Assembly (NCBI GenBank): GCA_023101725.1 | Contig: JALJCO010007871.1 | Span: forward strand, 310,001 to 374,000 | Source: Atherinomorus stipes | Taxonomy: Eukaryota; Chordata; Actinopteri; Atheriniformes; Atherinidae | Direction of reading: 5' to 3' | Length of the DNA: 64,000 nt | Part shown: piece by piece, positions 49,110-61,802 of the stretch | Numbering within the stretch: position 1 is the first letter of the stretch | Layout of the letters: each line of letters starts with the position of its first letter | The notes under the pieces: model-generated | What the model saw: the letters and a program-made list of their open reading frames with translations, nothing else | The model's database searches: none | What the model was told of the DNA's origin: nothing | Translations under genes and position numbers: made by a program

Positions 49110-50059
49110 CTGAAAGAGAGGGATGAATGAAAAAACGGTGAGGCAGAAGATGGAGACAGCAAATTTCAGTGAGTTAGTGGAGAAACAGAAACAGTGTAAC
49201 ACAGCAGTCTAATGACTGCAAGTCCTCGGCTTATAGACCCCGATGCTCTGGTGGATGTCAGTAATTACAGTTCATTAGAGACATGTATAATTAGGCCCTG
49301 TCAACGCTTGTGTAACTCAGACTCTCCGTCTCAGCTTGCCCACAGCTTGAGTGTGCATGTGTGCAAGTGTGTGTGTAAGTGTTCGCACATCTAACTGTTG
49401 CGATTTTCTGGGGTGTCACGAAGTGACAAAGGCACAACAGAGTGATAATCACAACACTGAGAGGATGTCTAGTTAGTAAGTCAGCCAGTTGGCCAGTCAC
49501 TCATTTTTGTACAGCAGATCCATGGATAGAACAGTGTGCACTAGAGAGGCACAATATCAGGAATATCCATGATATGCAATCATAATCTAAAAGAATATAT
49601 GATTTGCAATAAATAAAAAAACTTCAATACATGGTGCAAATCTCAGGTGTATAAATGAGGGCTGCATTCCACCTCTGCACCTGCACATGCTGGTTGATTT
49701 TAGAACAAAGCATAACAAGCCCTAATTGGTATGCAGTCCACATTAATATACCTGTGCTTGTCCTATTTCAAGTAAAATTGTCTGTGTTGTTGTCTTTATA
49801 ATATTGACATTGCTCATGTTGACATTACAATAACAGTTCATATTCAATATATCTTGTAGCCCTGCTGTATCCTTCAGTCTCTAAGGATGGTAATGGTGGA
49901 CTGTGTTTTAGTCAGCTATAATTTTTTTTTTTTTACTGACGTATAGTGTGCCTAGAGGATCTATTCTAATGTCTCGGATGTTCTCTGAAGAGTTTTCTTT
50001 ATGGCCACAAAAGCGTTATTTCCTTTTCCAAACATTAGCATACATTGTGCTTTGTGGAA

Positions 50060-50165
50060 CCTAATGCTAGCATGCTAGCGCATGCTAGTACTAAGATGGT
50101 AAGCAAGACAAATTATTTATCATGATGATGCTAACATCATCACTGCTAGCATCTTAACATCACTG
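50060..50165. repeat. GCTAGCATG-rich palindromic repeat
   Basis: GCTAGCATGCTAGC (50066-50079) is a perfect palindrome, followed by GCATGCTAGTAC and, further on, GATGCTAACATCATC and CTGCTAGCATC. Such GCTAGCATG strings are common in fish intergenic repeats. Confidence 0.5.
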
Positions 50166-50594
50166 ATGTCAAGCGTCTCTTTGCTAAACTCAGACTGTCA
50201 ACTCATGTGTAGACTTACAGGCAAAACTTATGCAGAGTAACTAAATGGTATATGACAGGAAGGTCAGCAGGCAAGTTGACCCAGATACTGATCTGCTGTG
50301 CCATGCAGTTTGCAAGAACAGCTACAGGAATTTCCGGGGACCTACTTTCCATGTTAGACAATTATTCAAAATGATTCCTGCTAAAATGGTACTTTTTAAA
50401 GCAGTAGGAGGTCCATTTTGCTGTTTTTTTTTCTTCTCAGATCTTCATTATTTGTGCTGTAGTGTTGCAGATTAACCCATTTTCCTGAGAAGAAGCTGTG
50501 AGTAAAAACCTCCCATGTCCTAAATGTCAGATAAGACAAAATGCATGCATGCATGTAAAAAAAAAGAAAAAAAAAAAAAAAAGACAAATACTTA

Positions 50595-52218
50595 CAGTGG
50601 GTATGAAAAGTATTCAGATCCCTTTAAACTTTTCACACTTTGTTTCATTACAGCCATTTGCCAAAATCGAAAAAGTACATTTTATTTCTCATTATTGTAC
50701 ACTTACCACCCCATCTTGACAGAAGAAAACAGAAATGTAAAAATTTTTTGCAAACTTATTAAAAAAGAAAAAGTTAAATATCACATGGTCATAAGTAGTC
50801 AGACCCTTTGCTCAGTACTGGGTAGAAGCATCCTTTTGAGCTCGTACAGCCATGAGTCTTCTTGGGAATGATGCAAAAAGTGTTTCACACCTGGATTTGG
50901 GGATCTTCTGTCATTCTTCCTTGCAGATCCTCTCCAGTTCTGTCAGGTTGGATTGTGATCGTTGGTTGACAGCCATTTTCAGGTCTCTCCAGAAATGCTC
51001 AGTTGGGTTTAGGTCAGGGGTCTGGTTGGGCCAGTCAAGAATGGTCACAGAGTTGTTCTGAAGCCACTCCTTTATTATTGTAGCTGTGTGCTTACGGTCA
51101 TTGTCTTGTTGGAAGGTGAACCTTTGGCCCAGTCTGACGTCCTGAGCACTCTGGAAGAGGTTTTCTTCCGTACTTGGCCGCATTCATCTTTCCTTTAATT
51201 GCAACCAGTCGTCCTGTCCCTGCAGCTGAAAAACACCCCCATAGCATGATGCTGCCACCACCATGTTTCACTGCTGGGATCGTATTGGGCAGGTGATGAG
51301 CAGTGTCTGGTTTTCTCCACACATACCGCTTAAATATTAACTCCAAAGAGTTCAATCTTGGTCTCATCAGACCAGAGAATCTTATTTCTCACAGTCTGGG
51401 AGTCCTTCATGTGTTTTTTGGCAAAAGGTATTCGGGCTTTCATATGTCTTGCGTTGAGAAGAGGCTTCCATCGGGCCACTCTGCCATAAAGCCCCGACTG
51501 GTGGAGGGGCTGCAGAGATAGTTGACTTTGTGGAACTTTCTCCCATCTCCCTACTGCATCTCTGGAGCTCAGCTACAGTGATCTTTGGGTTCTTCTTTAC
51601 CTCTCTCACCAAGGCTCTTCTCCCACGATTGCTCAGTTTGGCTGGACGGGTCTGGGAAGAGTTCTTGTCGTCCCAAACTTCTTCCATTTAAGGACTGTGG
51701 AGGCCACGAGACTCTTAGGAACCTTTAATGCTGCAGAAATTCTTTTGTAACCTTTGCCAGATCTGTGCTTTGCCACAATTCTGTCTCTGAGCTCCTTGGA
51801 CAGTTCCTTTAACCTCATGATTCTCATTTGCTCTGACATGCACTGTGAGCTGTAAGGTCTTATATAGACAGATTTGTGCCTTTCCTAATCAAGTCCAATC
51901 AGTTTAATTAAACACAGCTGGACTCCAGTGAAGGAGTAGAGCCATCTCAATGAGGATCAGAAGAAATGGACACCTTGTGAGTTAAATATGAGTGTCACTG
52001 CAAAGGGTCTGAATACATTTGACAATGTAATATTTCAGTTTTTCTTTTTTATTAAATTGGCAAAAAAATTCCACAAAAAAAAATTCTGTTTTTTTCTGTC
52101 AAGATGGGCTAAGTGTACATTAATGAGAAACAAAAGGAACTTTTTGATTATAGCAAATGGCTGCAATGAAACAAAGAGTAAAAGTTTAAAGGAGTCTGAA
52201 TACTTTCCTTACCCACTG
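50595..52218 (-). mobile_element. nearly full-length Tc1/mariner fossil
   Basis: The left end CAGTGGGTATGAAAAGTATT and the inverted right end (CAGTGGGTAAGGAAAGTATT) are flanked by TA (50593-50594, 52219-52220). Inverted similarity extends about 170 bp, including the TTTGTTTCAT(T/G)..CAGCCATTTG block. At 1624 bp it has the size of a complete Tc1 element, and the transposase gene inside can be followed end to end although it is disrupted. An A-rich tract (50556-50582) lies just outside the left end. Confidence 0.93.
50812..51839 (-). pseudogene. Tc1 transposase pseudogene (full span, several breaks)
   Basis: The minus strand starts MSEQMRIMRLKELSKELRDR with the helix-turn-helix region (RSGKGYKRISAALKVPKSLV). 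It then shifts frame into LSNRGRRALVREVKKNPK and later into [14 protein letters not shown] and [18 protein letters not shown] further shift leads to [14 protein letters not shown], with the second catalytic Asp, and QTPDLNPTEHFWRDLK, with the catalytic Glu position in NPTEHFW. The last block (FASFPRRLMAVRAQKDAS) follows a TGA where a Trp codon is expected near 50905. At least three frameshifts and one nonsense change make it inactive. The length matches the family's usual size of about 340 residues. Confidence 0.92.
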
Positions 52219-53942
52219 TATGTTTAACTTACCAAAGAAAATTTTATGCAAAAGCCAATTACCTCAACTAATCAGGAATAAGGCTGATAAATCACAAACC
52301 ACCAATTTTACCAGCCCTCCCAACCAGCCACCCAGCTAGTGATAAACCAGACAGACTCAGAGAGGTGAGAATAGCCTTTAGCTCTTTTGCACTTTGCTAA
52401 CATAACGAGGACAGGGCAACCCTGCTATTTTAGAGCACAGAAACACCAAGCTTAGAAAGCCTGAAGCGAAGGCAAAGGCTAGAAGAAAGGTGACAGTTTG
52501 AGGTTATGGTGAGAGGATGAGAAAGACAAGGGTGTATCCCTGAGCTAATGGTGAGGGTGATAGCTATCCTGTGTAAGTAGGAGGTCAAGCAGGGGAGACA
52601 CTGCAGGTGTGGGGGGATTGAAAGGGAGAAATAATAACAGAGCTAACACAGAGATCATGAATGAGAAAGATGCATAGGAGTAGAGGAGAGGAGAATGGCT
52701 GCAGCAGAAGTCGTGGCAGTAGAGACTGTGGTTGTTCTGGCTGTAGTGATTAACACTGGGGTCACAGCCAGAGGCCACAACTTGAAAGATACAGACATAC
52801 CACACTCCCAGAGGCTTTCCTTGCCTCTCTGTCTGATACCATTTGGCACCAACCATTTATGAGAAAACAAAACACACCTCAAGACAGCGAGTAGCAGCTG
52901 AGATGAATTACTGTTGATACTGTAGAGACAAATAATAGGATGGATATGTGCCTATAGGAAGTTGCTGAAGGTTTTTCTCAAGCTGTGCTAAGAACTGAAA
53001 ATGGACCACAGCCTTTTCAACTAATGTGTTTCATTGCATGTCATGGGCCAAAAGTTCTAGCAATTAAGCTTATGTTATTTCAATTAGAATAATTTGCATA
53101 GCTGTTTCATTCTTCTTTTCATTTATGAGACTTCTCTTACAGTTTTTAGCTGTAAACAAAAGACAGTTCAAAAGTAATTAGTTGCAACATTATTCAGTTT
53201 GTGGCCAAGCATGATCATTTAGCCTCTGATGGAACTGTTATACTTCTGGTGTAATGGCTTCTGTTTGATAGCACTATTAGCTAGCTGGAGGAACAGTCAT
53301 TGTGCTCTGCAATGAAAATGAAATCTCCTCTTTTTTATTGCTTTGGGAAAATGATTTAACATGCTGCTTAATCGCACTTTGCAAGATGTGATGGTGTCTT
53401 GGAAAGGGTGTTTTCACACCTGCAGATCTCAGTGAGCAAAACAGTTATAAAAATGTCAAAGATCAAACTGGGGTCTGCAGCGGTGCTCCTGCTGCCCAAT
53501 GGGAGGGATGCACTGAGGACAGACTTGTTAATACAACAAACAGCATCTAAATTGAGGGGAAAGGTTAAAAAAAATGTATTTACTGGCTCTTTGTGGTTGG
53601 CAACTCATCAGTTCAGGTAAGTTTACTGTACACATGCTAGAATACTAGTCTGGGGTAGCAAATCCCTTCATGACCTTAAGAAATTCTAACATTTTGTTTA
53701 TTATAATAATTTTAGTTTACTGGTTTTCATCCAAAACTTGAGATTGTTAAAGAGAATAATTTTAATCTTTTTTTTTTTTTTCTTTTTGGAAATACTTTTA
53801 TTAATCGAATTGCCTTGGATTATATTAGAACAGCAATACCACTGACACAACTAATTAAAAGGTAGGTGATGAGTTTTGGCCGCAGCTGAGATGAATATAA
53901 GCAAGGAAAATAGCGTATTATTATATTTAATTCAGGTACATT

Positions 53943-54689
53943 TAGGCTCAATCTCAATTCTCCCCTTTAGCCCTTCCCCTTCGTTTTTCACGTTCACGTG
54001 TAGGGGTAGGGGTTACTCAATCCTGTTAGGACAGAGGGGTAGGGTCGTATACCCCTTCAAATAAAAAGTTTTCCAATGCACACTTACACTGAAGGGGTAT
54101 GATAAATTTGCAAATCACCAGCAAGATGGCTGCCACTGAGTCCGAAAAAATCCACAAATGTAAATATTTTCTCCACAGATGAAGTTGAGAAATGCATGAA
54201 AACCATTGTATTGTCTGTTTATGTTGTTTAAATGTTTAACAGTCATTTTCTTTATAAAATGCATATGAAAAAAAAAATCGCTAGTACTTGACACACCAGC
54301 ATAAATGCTAGCAGGCTAAAAACCAGTGGTGCTCTGTGGCAGCCCTGATTATCTACAGTGCAATGATAGTTTGATCAATAAAAACTTCAGCAACATTCAA
54401 CAGTTACATGAAGGACTATTGTTGGATATAACACAAGCAGGAATGTCATGCACAGATCGGGCTTGCTTGTTAACGTTAATCCACAGCTGTAGTTGGCTTT
54501 ATTTCTTGAGATTTGCGCTGACAGTTCAGCACGCATCTGCTTACATACAGTACAAGCCGGCAGGGATCACTGCTGATGTATGTGATTGTTGAAGGGACGT
54601 GTCCCAATTTGTAGGTGTTGTTAACTCTCTGCCCTATCCCTTGTGGGCCAAGGGGAAGGGGTAAAACAGAGAAATGACATTGGGCCTTA
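53943..54689. mobile_element. non-autonomous DNA element with CCCTTCCCC-type inverted ends
   Basis: The left end TAGGCTCAATCTCAATTCTC and the inverse of the right end (TAAGGCCCAATGTCATTTCTC) match. Both are followed inward by CCCTT(T/G)..CCCTTCCCCTT-like sequence (the right one as AAGGGGAAGGGG). The region between has no transposase-like frame. I recognise the end type from fish repeats but do not assign a superfamily. Confidence 0.55.
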
Positions 54690-56904
54690 AGCTACCATGC
54701 AATATTCAAACAGAAAATAGGATGCTTTTTTTTTTGTTGTTTTTTTATCATTAAAACCTTGTAAATAAATATATCTTCCCCAAGTACAGTGAATTCCTGG
54801 CTTTTGTTACAGTACTTCCTTTAGTCATCAAGTTAAGCTTACGACTGCTGCATTTAAATGTCCATAACATTATAAATCACCCTGTAGAGAAAATGCATTG
54901 TAGCCCTAACTCTAATCATTTTCTAACCCCAACCAAATAGCTTCTTTTTCTAGCTGTAGCCGAGTAATGTTACTGCCTAAACTGAACCAGGACGTGAGAA
55001 AAACATAGAGTGTATGAACTGAACATAGAGTTTGAAAATGAAGCAACGGAATTGTATTTCTTGGTTCTCAAAGATGTTTCACCTCACATTTGAAACAAAA
55101 CTCAAACTAGTTAGTGGTGCCCTTACCATCGACAGCTGGATGGTCTTTAAGGTCACACTAAAGAACTAGCTAACTAAAAAAGAAGCCTTTTGGATGAGGC
55201 TTGACTGAATTCAGGTCCATTTGCCTTCTTTTAAACCCCGATTATCACAACCTGGATGACTGAGTATCGTTACTTAAGTATAAACTGTACATATCTCAGA
55301 ACTGAAAAGGCAGGTATTATATGGCAGTTGTATGCTGTTTTCAGTGTCTTATTAAGTGAAGATTGAACAAACTGCATATAATATGCCATCCAACTGTTTG
55401 GAAATGCTCACATGAGATGTATTTATTTCCCTTGCTCAGCTGCTTGCTGAGGTTGAACTTTTCAGAATGCCGTTGCGGGTCATATCTAAAAGTTTAAAAA
55501 GGATAACCCACATATTTCTTTCAACTGGCAGACTTGTTGCTTGTTGTACACTTGATCCTTGTTAGTGAATTTATTTTGAGAATGTGCAACAGTAAAGTGC
55601 ACTGGAAGACTGAATTTCTATCTATCCATTTCTACGTAGCCTACAGCATAACTAATGCTCAAATGAGGACTTAAACTGACCTCTGGGATGAATTTAATCA
55701 TTTTGAACAAAAGGATGAATAAGAAATATTCGACGATGAGATATGTCAATGCCAAAAACTTGATATGTGGTGCTTTAATGTACAACACACTGAGGGCAAG
55801 ATTTGTGGCAGAAATAGAATTCACGACTTTAACCTGAAATATAATGCCAAAGATAGTCACATACACATAAAAAATTATTTGAATATAAAATCTTATTATC
55901 TTATAATGTGGTTGCTGTTATTTAAATCTCTGACCACAAGTCATAATGTTCAGTGTTCATATACAAGCAGTTGGCATATGAGAAAAAGGGAGGTTCGCAA
56001 GAGAAGGGCAAGCATGCCGTGTCTCTCTGTGTTTGCTTTCCTGAGACTTTGAGGCCATTAATCATAGCGGTCAAATCTACAGCAAAACAATTGAGCAAAG
56101 GAAAACATGGACAAGGGAAGAAGGTGGGGGAGGGGGTGAAGGTGAGAGGGGTGGAAAACGACAGTGAGATGGAGAAGAGTGGAAGAACAAGGGAATGAAG
56201 GTGAGAAATTCTTAAGATGGATTGAGGCCTGAGAAAGAAAAGGGGCGACCAAGGCCTGCACAGCTGACGCACTTGACATCAGACTCCAGTTTGCATAGCA
56301 GAAATACAAACAGACGAGAGGAGAGAGTTAGAGAGGGAGAGAACAGGATGGAGAAAATAAAGAAGGAGAGACGCTATAAATAACTTTGTGTTTGCGTAAA
56401 GCCAAACCAATGTCAGTTTGATGCAGGAAGTGCACACAGTCATTGAGGTTATAGAACAGTTGACTGGAACCAGCATATAAAAAAGCATTTTCTAGACTAC
56501 AAACTTCCGCTTACAACTTAATTTTCATGAAGTTAAATGTTTTCTAAGTAAATAAGAATCACAGAAATGCTGAAAAGAGTGAGGAAAAAAAAATCTTGCA
56601 ATGCAAGTAACCAGTCATTTTTTTATGCTGCATGCTATGATACAACAGCACTGAAACATGTAAACAAAACTTAAACAAACGAAGCCAAACTATCACTCAT
56701 GTTTAAATGTTAATGTCATTGTTATAAATAGAGCCAATGTTGTTTATATTATCAATACAATGTTATAAATAACACAATACATCTGAGAGTGGTGAGTCTT
56801 GAAAATCAGTTTGGAAACGCACCCACATATTCACTGTTAAGCTTTAAATGCATCTCTCTGACAATGACGGCAAACTGCGATGGCTCAAAAGCAGCAAAAC
56901 AGGA

Positions 56905-57030
56905 CAAAACCATAATTGTGCCACCACCATGTTCCACAGTTGGAATAAGGTTTTTACATTCATATCCTTACAGAACTTCTCTTTGTTCTTTCAAACATAA
57001 AATCGCTTTTACGGCCAAAACCATGGGAGC
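56905..57030 (-). mobile_element. diverged Tc1-like transposase fragment
   Basis: GTGCCACCACCATGTTCCACAG followed by a TTTACGGCCAAAA block resembles the part of fish Tc1 elements that encodes the GGGSIM.WG region on the minus strand. There are no ends and no open frame. Confidence 0.35.
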
Positions 57031-57676
57031 TGCCATGTTTGCTAGTTTCTGCTAAGGGCTTCCAGTTACCACGGTTACAGGGTATTTTACACTGAGGTCA
57101 CACTGGGTGCAGCCCACAGTCTCTACCTCGCCATCCTCCGTAACTCAAAAAAGAAAGAAAAAACCTCCGTAACCACTACTCAAGCCTTCTGACAGGAATC
57201 ATTCAGACAGTGGCTTGGTTGAACATTTGTCTTCTTGGACACTAAACTGCCATGTTTGTGTCACTATCAACACACAGCTGACTGGGTCACTATGTAAGTA
57301 TATGGCGTTCCTGTTTTTCACCATGGACTTAAAGTACGAAAATATATTGCTAGTTGTAATATCAGGTCATTTCATCAAATTACCAACTCAGGGCCTGATT
57401 TACAAAGACTCCAAATTGCGAGTCTAATGTCTTTGCCTCGCAAAAAAAATAGCGTGCGCTGTCATTTTAGCGTTTGCGGGTGATCTACAAAGATTACACG
57501 CGCAATCTGTAACAGGCGCATACAGCAGGATTTAAATGAGGATTTAGCGTGCGCTCTCCCTGCGCCACGGAAAGTTCAGAAGAGCATGTGGTAAACGAAA
57601 ATGAAATTCATCCTGATAGAGAGATGTTAGTTTCAGAGATATAATGAGGCAAATAGAAAACAGAATATAAGATAAA

Positions 57677-57916
57677 TATGAAGAGTTCATTTGCAAAAAG
57701 AGACAAACGCCATTTAGAAAAAACGGAGTTAACTGATTTTGCAAATAAACTCTTCATTTACTTTTTGAATATTTTCACCAAATCAAGCTCACATGAAGTG
57801 GAGGGTTTTAATGATGTAAAATGGAGATATGGCGTTTGTACCCAACAGCAACAAAAGCAGTTAACTCTGTTTTTCCACAGTGATGTTTGTCTGTTTTTGC
57901 AAATGAACTCTTCATA
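57677..57916. mobile_element. foldback/MITE-like element inside the Harbinger-like element
   Basis: 32 bp arms at 57677-57708 and 57885-57916 are complementary except at one position (core GAAGAGTTCATTTGCAAAAA). Further in, GGAGTTAACTGATTTTG pairs with its near-complement CAAAAGCAGTTAACTC. The 240 bp unit could fold into a long interrupted hairpin. It may be a separate insertion or an intrinsic part of the host element. Confidence 0.7.
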
Positions 57917-58065
57917 TAATAACTATGAATAAAAACGATGCAGCAGGTTTCCCTGTGGATCGTAAGAAGAGGTCAGTTTAAGGACATGGATAAGGACACG
58001 CTGTTGAAGATGATCTGATATTACGCACAGACTGCGCGCTCTTTGGCACAATGCCAGGCGCTGGA

Positions 58066-58186
58066 CCTGCGTAATTGCCCCCCACCCCATGCAAAACTCA
58101 GTAAAAAAATAGTATCAATAGTTTGTGCGACGTTACTGGTTATTTTCACTGAGTTTTTTGTGGGGTGGGGGCCAACTTCACGCAGG
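58066..58186. repeat. inverted repeat with 40 bp loop
   Basis: CCTGCGTAATTGCCCCCCAC...AAAACTCAGTAAAA on the left pairs with TTTTCACTGAGTTTTTTGTG...CCAACTTCACGCAGG on the right with a few mismatches, giving arms of about 40 bp. It lies in the same Harbinger-like element. Confidence 0.75.
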
Positions 58187-59104
58187 ACAGCAACCTCAGA
58201 GCAGCAGCAGTCGCTGCGGTGTGGAGGAGCAGGAGATGATTTTAATTTAAAAATAAGGCATTGGCAAAAAGTAAAAGAAAATAAAAAGACATAATTAATA
58301 TCAGCTTTAACTACCATGATGCTGCAGCTGCAGATGTTCTGGTTCATGTCTAGAATAACTCGTGTTTAACAGTGATGTTGATTGTTATTTAATTAAATAA
58401 TGAAAACTTGACGTGTCGCCTGAACACATCATGAAAAATGATTCTGACCCGATGTCTGCAGTCCTGTGTGCAGCATTCTTTCAGCCATCAGTGCGTAAAG
58501 CTGCCAGTTATACCTGCTTTTCAGATGTGCTAAATTACACGCAATCTTTTGCCCCCGCTTTCCTTTGAACAGTTGATAGATCACATTGCGCGTGTTAAAC
58601 TGAGGTTTTGCATAGTCTCCTCCCAATATTTTGCGCCTTCTGGCAGAAACGCCTAGTTTGCATATTCATCTGCAGCAGATGCGCAAAATGGACAGCGGCG
58701 CTATTTTGCCCCTTAACAAGCGCAAAACCTCCCTTTGCCCTGCTTTGTAAATCAGCTCTGGCGGATTATTGCGTGCGTAATGAAGATAGCGCCTGTTTTA
58801 ACAAGCGCAAACCTTTCGTAAATCGGGCCCTCAGTGTCATAGCAGGTGAGGAAGTAATAAAATATGTTCTTTTATAAGAAATAAATGAGAATGTTACCAT
58901 TTTAAAGACATAACTATTCAATGTACAGTAAATGAATGCAGACATTACTTGACCGGAAGTGTTTGGCAGAAATTGATCGATTGCGGAAGTAAAACTGAAT
59001 TGTCTGTGAAACTTGTCTATAAAGACTAAAACAATTGCATCAAGAACCAGTTGGTCAGTTTGTGTCCAAGTGCCTTCCAATTTGTCCATTTTACAAAAAC
59101 TGTA

Positions 59105-59640
59105 GAGAAGCAACAATACTTATTGGGGGAAATAACTGCTTTTTGCAGACCTCCAGTGTTCTCCTGACAGTGAACTCATAAACATTAGCCAATGTGAAAA
59201 AGGCCTTTCGTTGCTTAAAAGTCACCCTGGATTTCTTAGTGAGCTTTTGCACTTTTGCATTCCTTGCACTTTGAGTGATGTTTGCTGGTCGATCACTCCT
59301 GGGGAGTTCATCAGTATTCTTTAAATTCATTCATTAGGAAACAATCTGTTTGACTGTGGACTATGGGAGTCCAAATTCTTTAGAGATGGTTTTGTAACCT
59401 ATTCCAGACTGATGAGCTTTTAACATGATACATCAACATGTGTTATGGAGCTCAGACTTTGATAGATCCCTGTTCTTTAGATCAGGCCGCCCACACGCAC
59501 CTGTTTGTCATCCCAATTGATTGAAGACTCCTGACTCTAATTTCCTCTTCAAATGAACTGCTTACCCTGATAGATAAGATACTTTTATCACTCACAGATA
59601 TTTAATATTTGGCATTTTCACTTAAAAAAAGTGAAAAGAA
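59105..59640 (-). mobile_element. degenerate DNA-transposon copy, family unassigned
   Basis: Phrases such as GTGATGTTTGCTGGTCGATC, CACTCCTGGGGAG and TTTAGAGATGGTTTTGTAAC are ones I recognise from a common fish DNA-transposon repeat. On the minus strand a short frame (ELPRSDRPANITQSARNAKV) is open but broken on both sides. The ends are not defined. Confidence 0.5.
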
Positions 59641-60610
59641 TTTCTGTCTGTTGCTGAATTGGCTTCTCATTATACACTTAGGACTTTTGCCAACGTTTGA
59701 TAAAATTTTAGATTATGCATTTCAGAAACATAGAAAATTGTAAAGGCAAGCATAACTGTCCATGTTTTGTTTTTTTTTCCCTGAAAGGTTTGGAGCATGA
59801 ACAGCCAATGGCTTTTAGCTTTCTCTGCATTTTCTAAATGAAATCTATTGTTTAGAATATTATTTATAAGCAGCAGCATTGTGCTAATACCAATATGGCA
59901 TCAGAAATACTCACCAAACCAGCCAAAGGTAAGGGGAACGGGATTAGACCGTGCTTCTGTCAAAACACTATAAGATACCACAGAAACAAAATCAAAATTC
60001 TTTCCTCCATCCAAAACCACCACACACTGACACAGGATGTTACACAATCTCACTTGACGATTGATTGATTTGATAGGCAGAGAAGCAGCTGCATGCTAGC
60101 CTGGCACACCAGCCTGAATAATGCCTTGCATGAGATACACGGGAAGTTACCAGTCACCCTCCACTGGAAACTGATTTCTACCTCAGTAAAAAATTGACCA
60201 GACCAATCGCAGTGTAGGAAGCTGGACTTTACGATTTGTCTTTTACAGTAACACAGTTCTCTAACCATAACAGTCAAGACGGCGGCCGAAGAGGAGTGAC
60301 ATCTCACGTGTCTTAAATGAGCTGCACATGTCCCTTAAAACCGCAACAACTCGCTGCTCTGAGGGCTTTCCTTTACAAAAAGATGTTTGCATCACTTCCG
60401 TGTTTCTGATTGGTTCTCTGGCATTGCTACTGTACCTAGAAAGTCCCTCTAGCAAAACAGTGACATGCCTAACATTCAGCACGGCCAAATTTAACACAAC
60501 CTGATAGTGTTTGAGGCATCGTCACATGAATGTTGCTTTAAAGGAAAAATGCAGTGAACCGCAGGAACAAACTGTACAGTGGAAAATGCTTCTAAAAAAC
60601 AGAAATTCTC

Positions 60611-60632
60611 AAAAAAAAAAAAAAAAAAAAAA
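60611..60632 (+). repeat. poly-A tract
   Basis: 22 consecutive A bases with no retroposon body recognised upstream. Confidence 0.8.
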
Positions 60633-60854
60633 GTCCAAAAGCCACCACAATAACCACGCACGCAGGCCTTCTTATCTTATGGTGAAGCTGTTATTGCAGT
60701 TTCAACTAACTGATAAATTCAATTCCAAGATTTCATTAATGGAAATTCTTTGATTTGAGTGGAACTACTCAATAATTAAAAAGGTTCAATCATTGTTTTC
60801 AATCATGTTTTATGGTTAAATTTCTGCCAGGCCATTGAATGATTGTAACAATAT

Positions 60855-60855
60855 G

Positions 60856-60911
<56 letters not shown>
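60855..60911. repeat. compound (CA)n(TA)n microsatellite
   Basis: An ACACAC run passes directly into a TATATA run of about 40 bp. Confidence 0.95.
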
Positions 60912-60954
60912 CTTTAATATACTTTTAAATCATAGATTTTATAGACCCCTTCAA

Positions 60955-61055
60955 AATAACAAGGGCATTGGATCGGTACTTGGTATCGACAGATACTAAA
61001 CCCCAGGCACTGGAATAAGTATCTCACAGAAGAAATTAGTATTGGAACATCCCTA
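60955..61055. repeat. possible hAT-derived fragment (GATCGGTACTTGGTATCG type)
   Basis: GGATCGGTACTTGGTATCGA, CAGATACTAAACCCCAGGCA and TATTGGAACATCCCTA are in the order of a common vertebrate hAT-type repeat end. The copy is short and diverged. Confidence 0.45.
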
Positions 61056-61780
61056 GTAGGCTGTGGTATATCTTTTTACAAATATGGTCAACTTTTTTTT
61101 TTATTGCCACGTTACTGTGCTTAGCATATATTGTTTTGTTAAGAAATCAAATAACCAACCAAGTACAAATAATGCTGTGAAAACTTTTTTTTTTTCTTAA
61201 TGATCCAAAAAAAATGTACCCAGCAATACTGAGCCCTAATTGGAGATCATTGCTCTCTATAATGTATGAAATCTGAAATGACTGGGTTGAATAAGGCATG
61301 TATTTAAAGTGGATCAGTTAAGTCTGTTCAGTGCACAATTGACTCAGAAAGGTTTTCAGATTAGCTTTGTACCAATAGATTCCTGCTGCACTACAGCAGT
61401 TGCTTTGCATTCTGCACCACAGCAAACCAGCATTGATCTGGAGGTGAGGGATTTCTCATAATGTGGCTGTGAATCCAGCTGTGCTTTACTGTATGAACTG
61501 ACTGCCAAATCACAGAGTCTAGCTGTAGCCAGAGTCGTTTTAGATTTAAAGAAGGATGAGGCAAGAGAGAAGTGAACGAGTGGGGGACTTAACCCTCCTC
61601 CTGGAATCTTTTCATGGTAACAGCATGCACCTCCCTAGTTTTTTCAGCGCAGCGTAACTAATCGCATGTCAGTCAATGTGCCGATGGAAAGAGGCAGCAG
61701 TCAAAATACCTGTGTCAGGACTGTGGTCATTAGAGCATTCAATGACTCACTGGCAGGCACACAGACAGAAAGAGACAAGA

Positions 61781-61802
61781 ACACACACACACACACACAC
61801 AT
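61781..61802. repeat. (CA)n microsatellite
   Basis: A short CA run of about 22 bp. Confidence 0.9.

Larger units (their letters stand above)
57391..58830. mobile_element. Harbinger-like non-autonomous element (1.44 kb)
   Basis: The left end GGGCCTGATTTACAAAGACT and the inverse of the right end (GGGCCCGATTTACGAAAGGTTTGCG) match. The 3 bp duplication TCA flanks the element (57388-57390, 58831-58833). The outer parts are rich in GCGC/GCGCAA words. No complete transposase frame was found. Two further inverted-repeat structures are embedded (57677-57916 and 58066-58186). A 3 bp duplication and GGGCC ends favour PIF/Harbinger, but this is an inference. Confidence 0.75.

Noticed and set aside
60050..60480. 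Possible CpG-rich promoter or coding exon
   Set aside because: The region contains a GCTAGCCTGGCACACCAG word that I associate with fish interspersed repeats. No frame or splice signals stand out, so only a repeat is suspected and it is not annotated separately.
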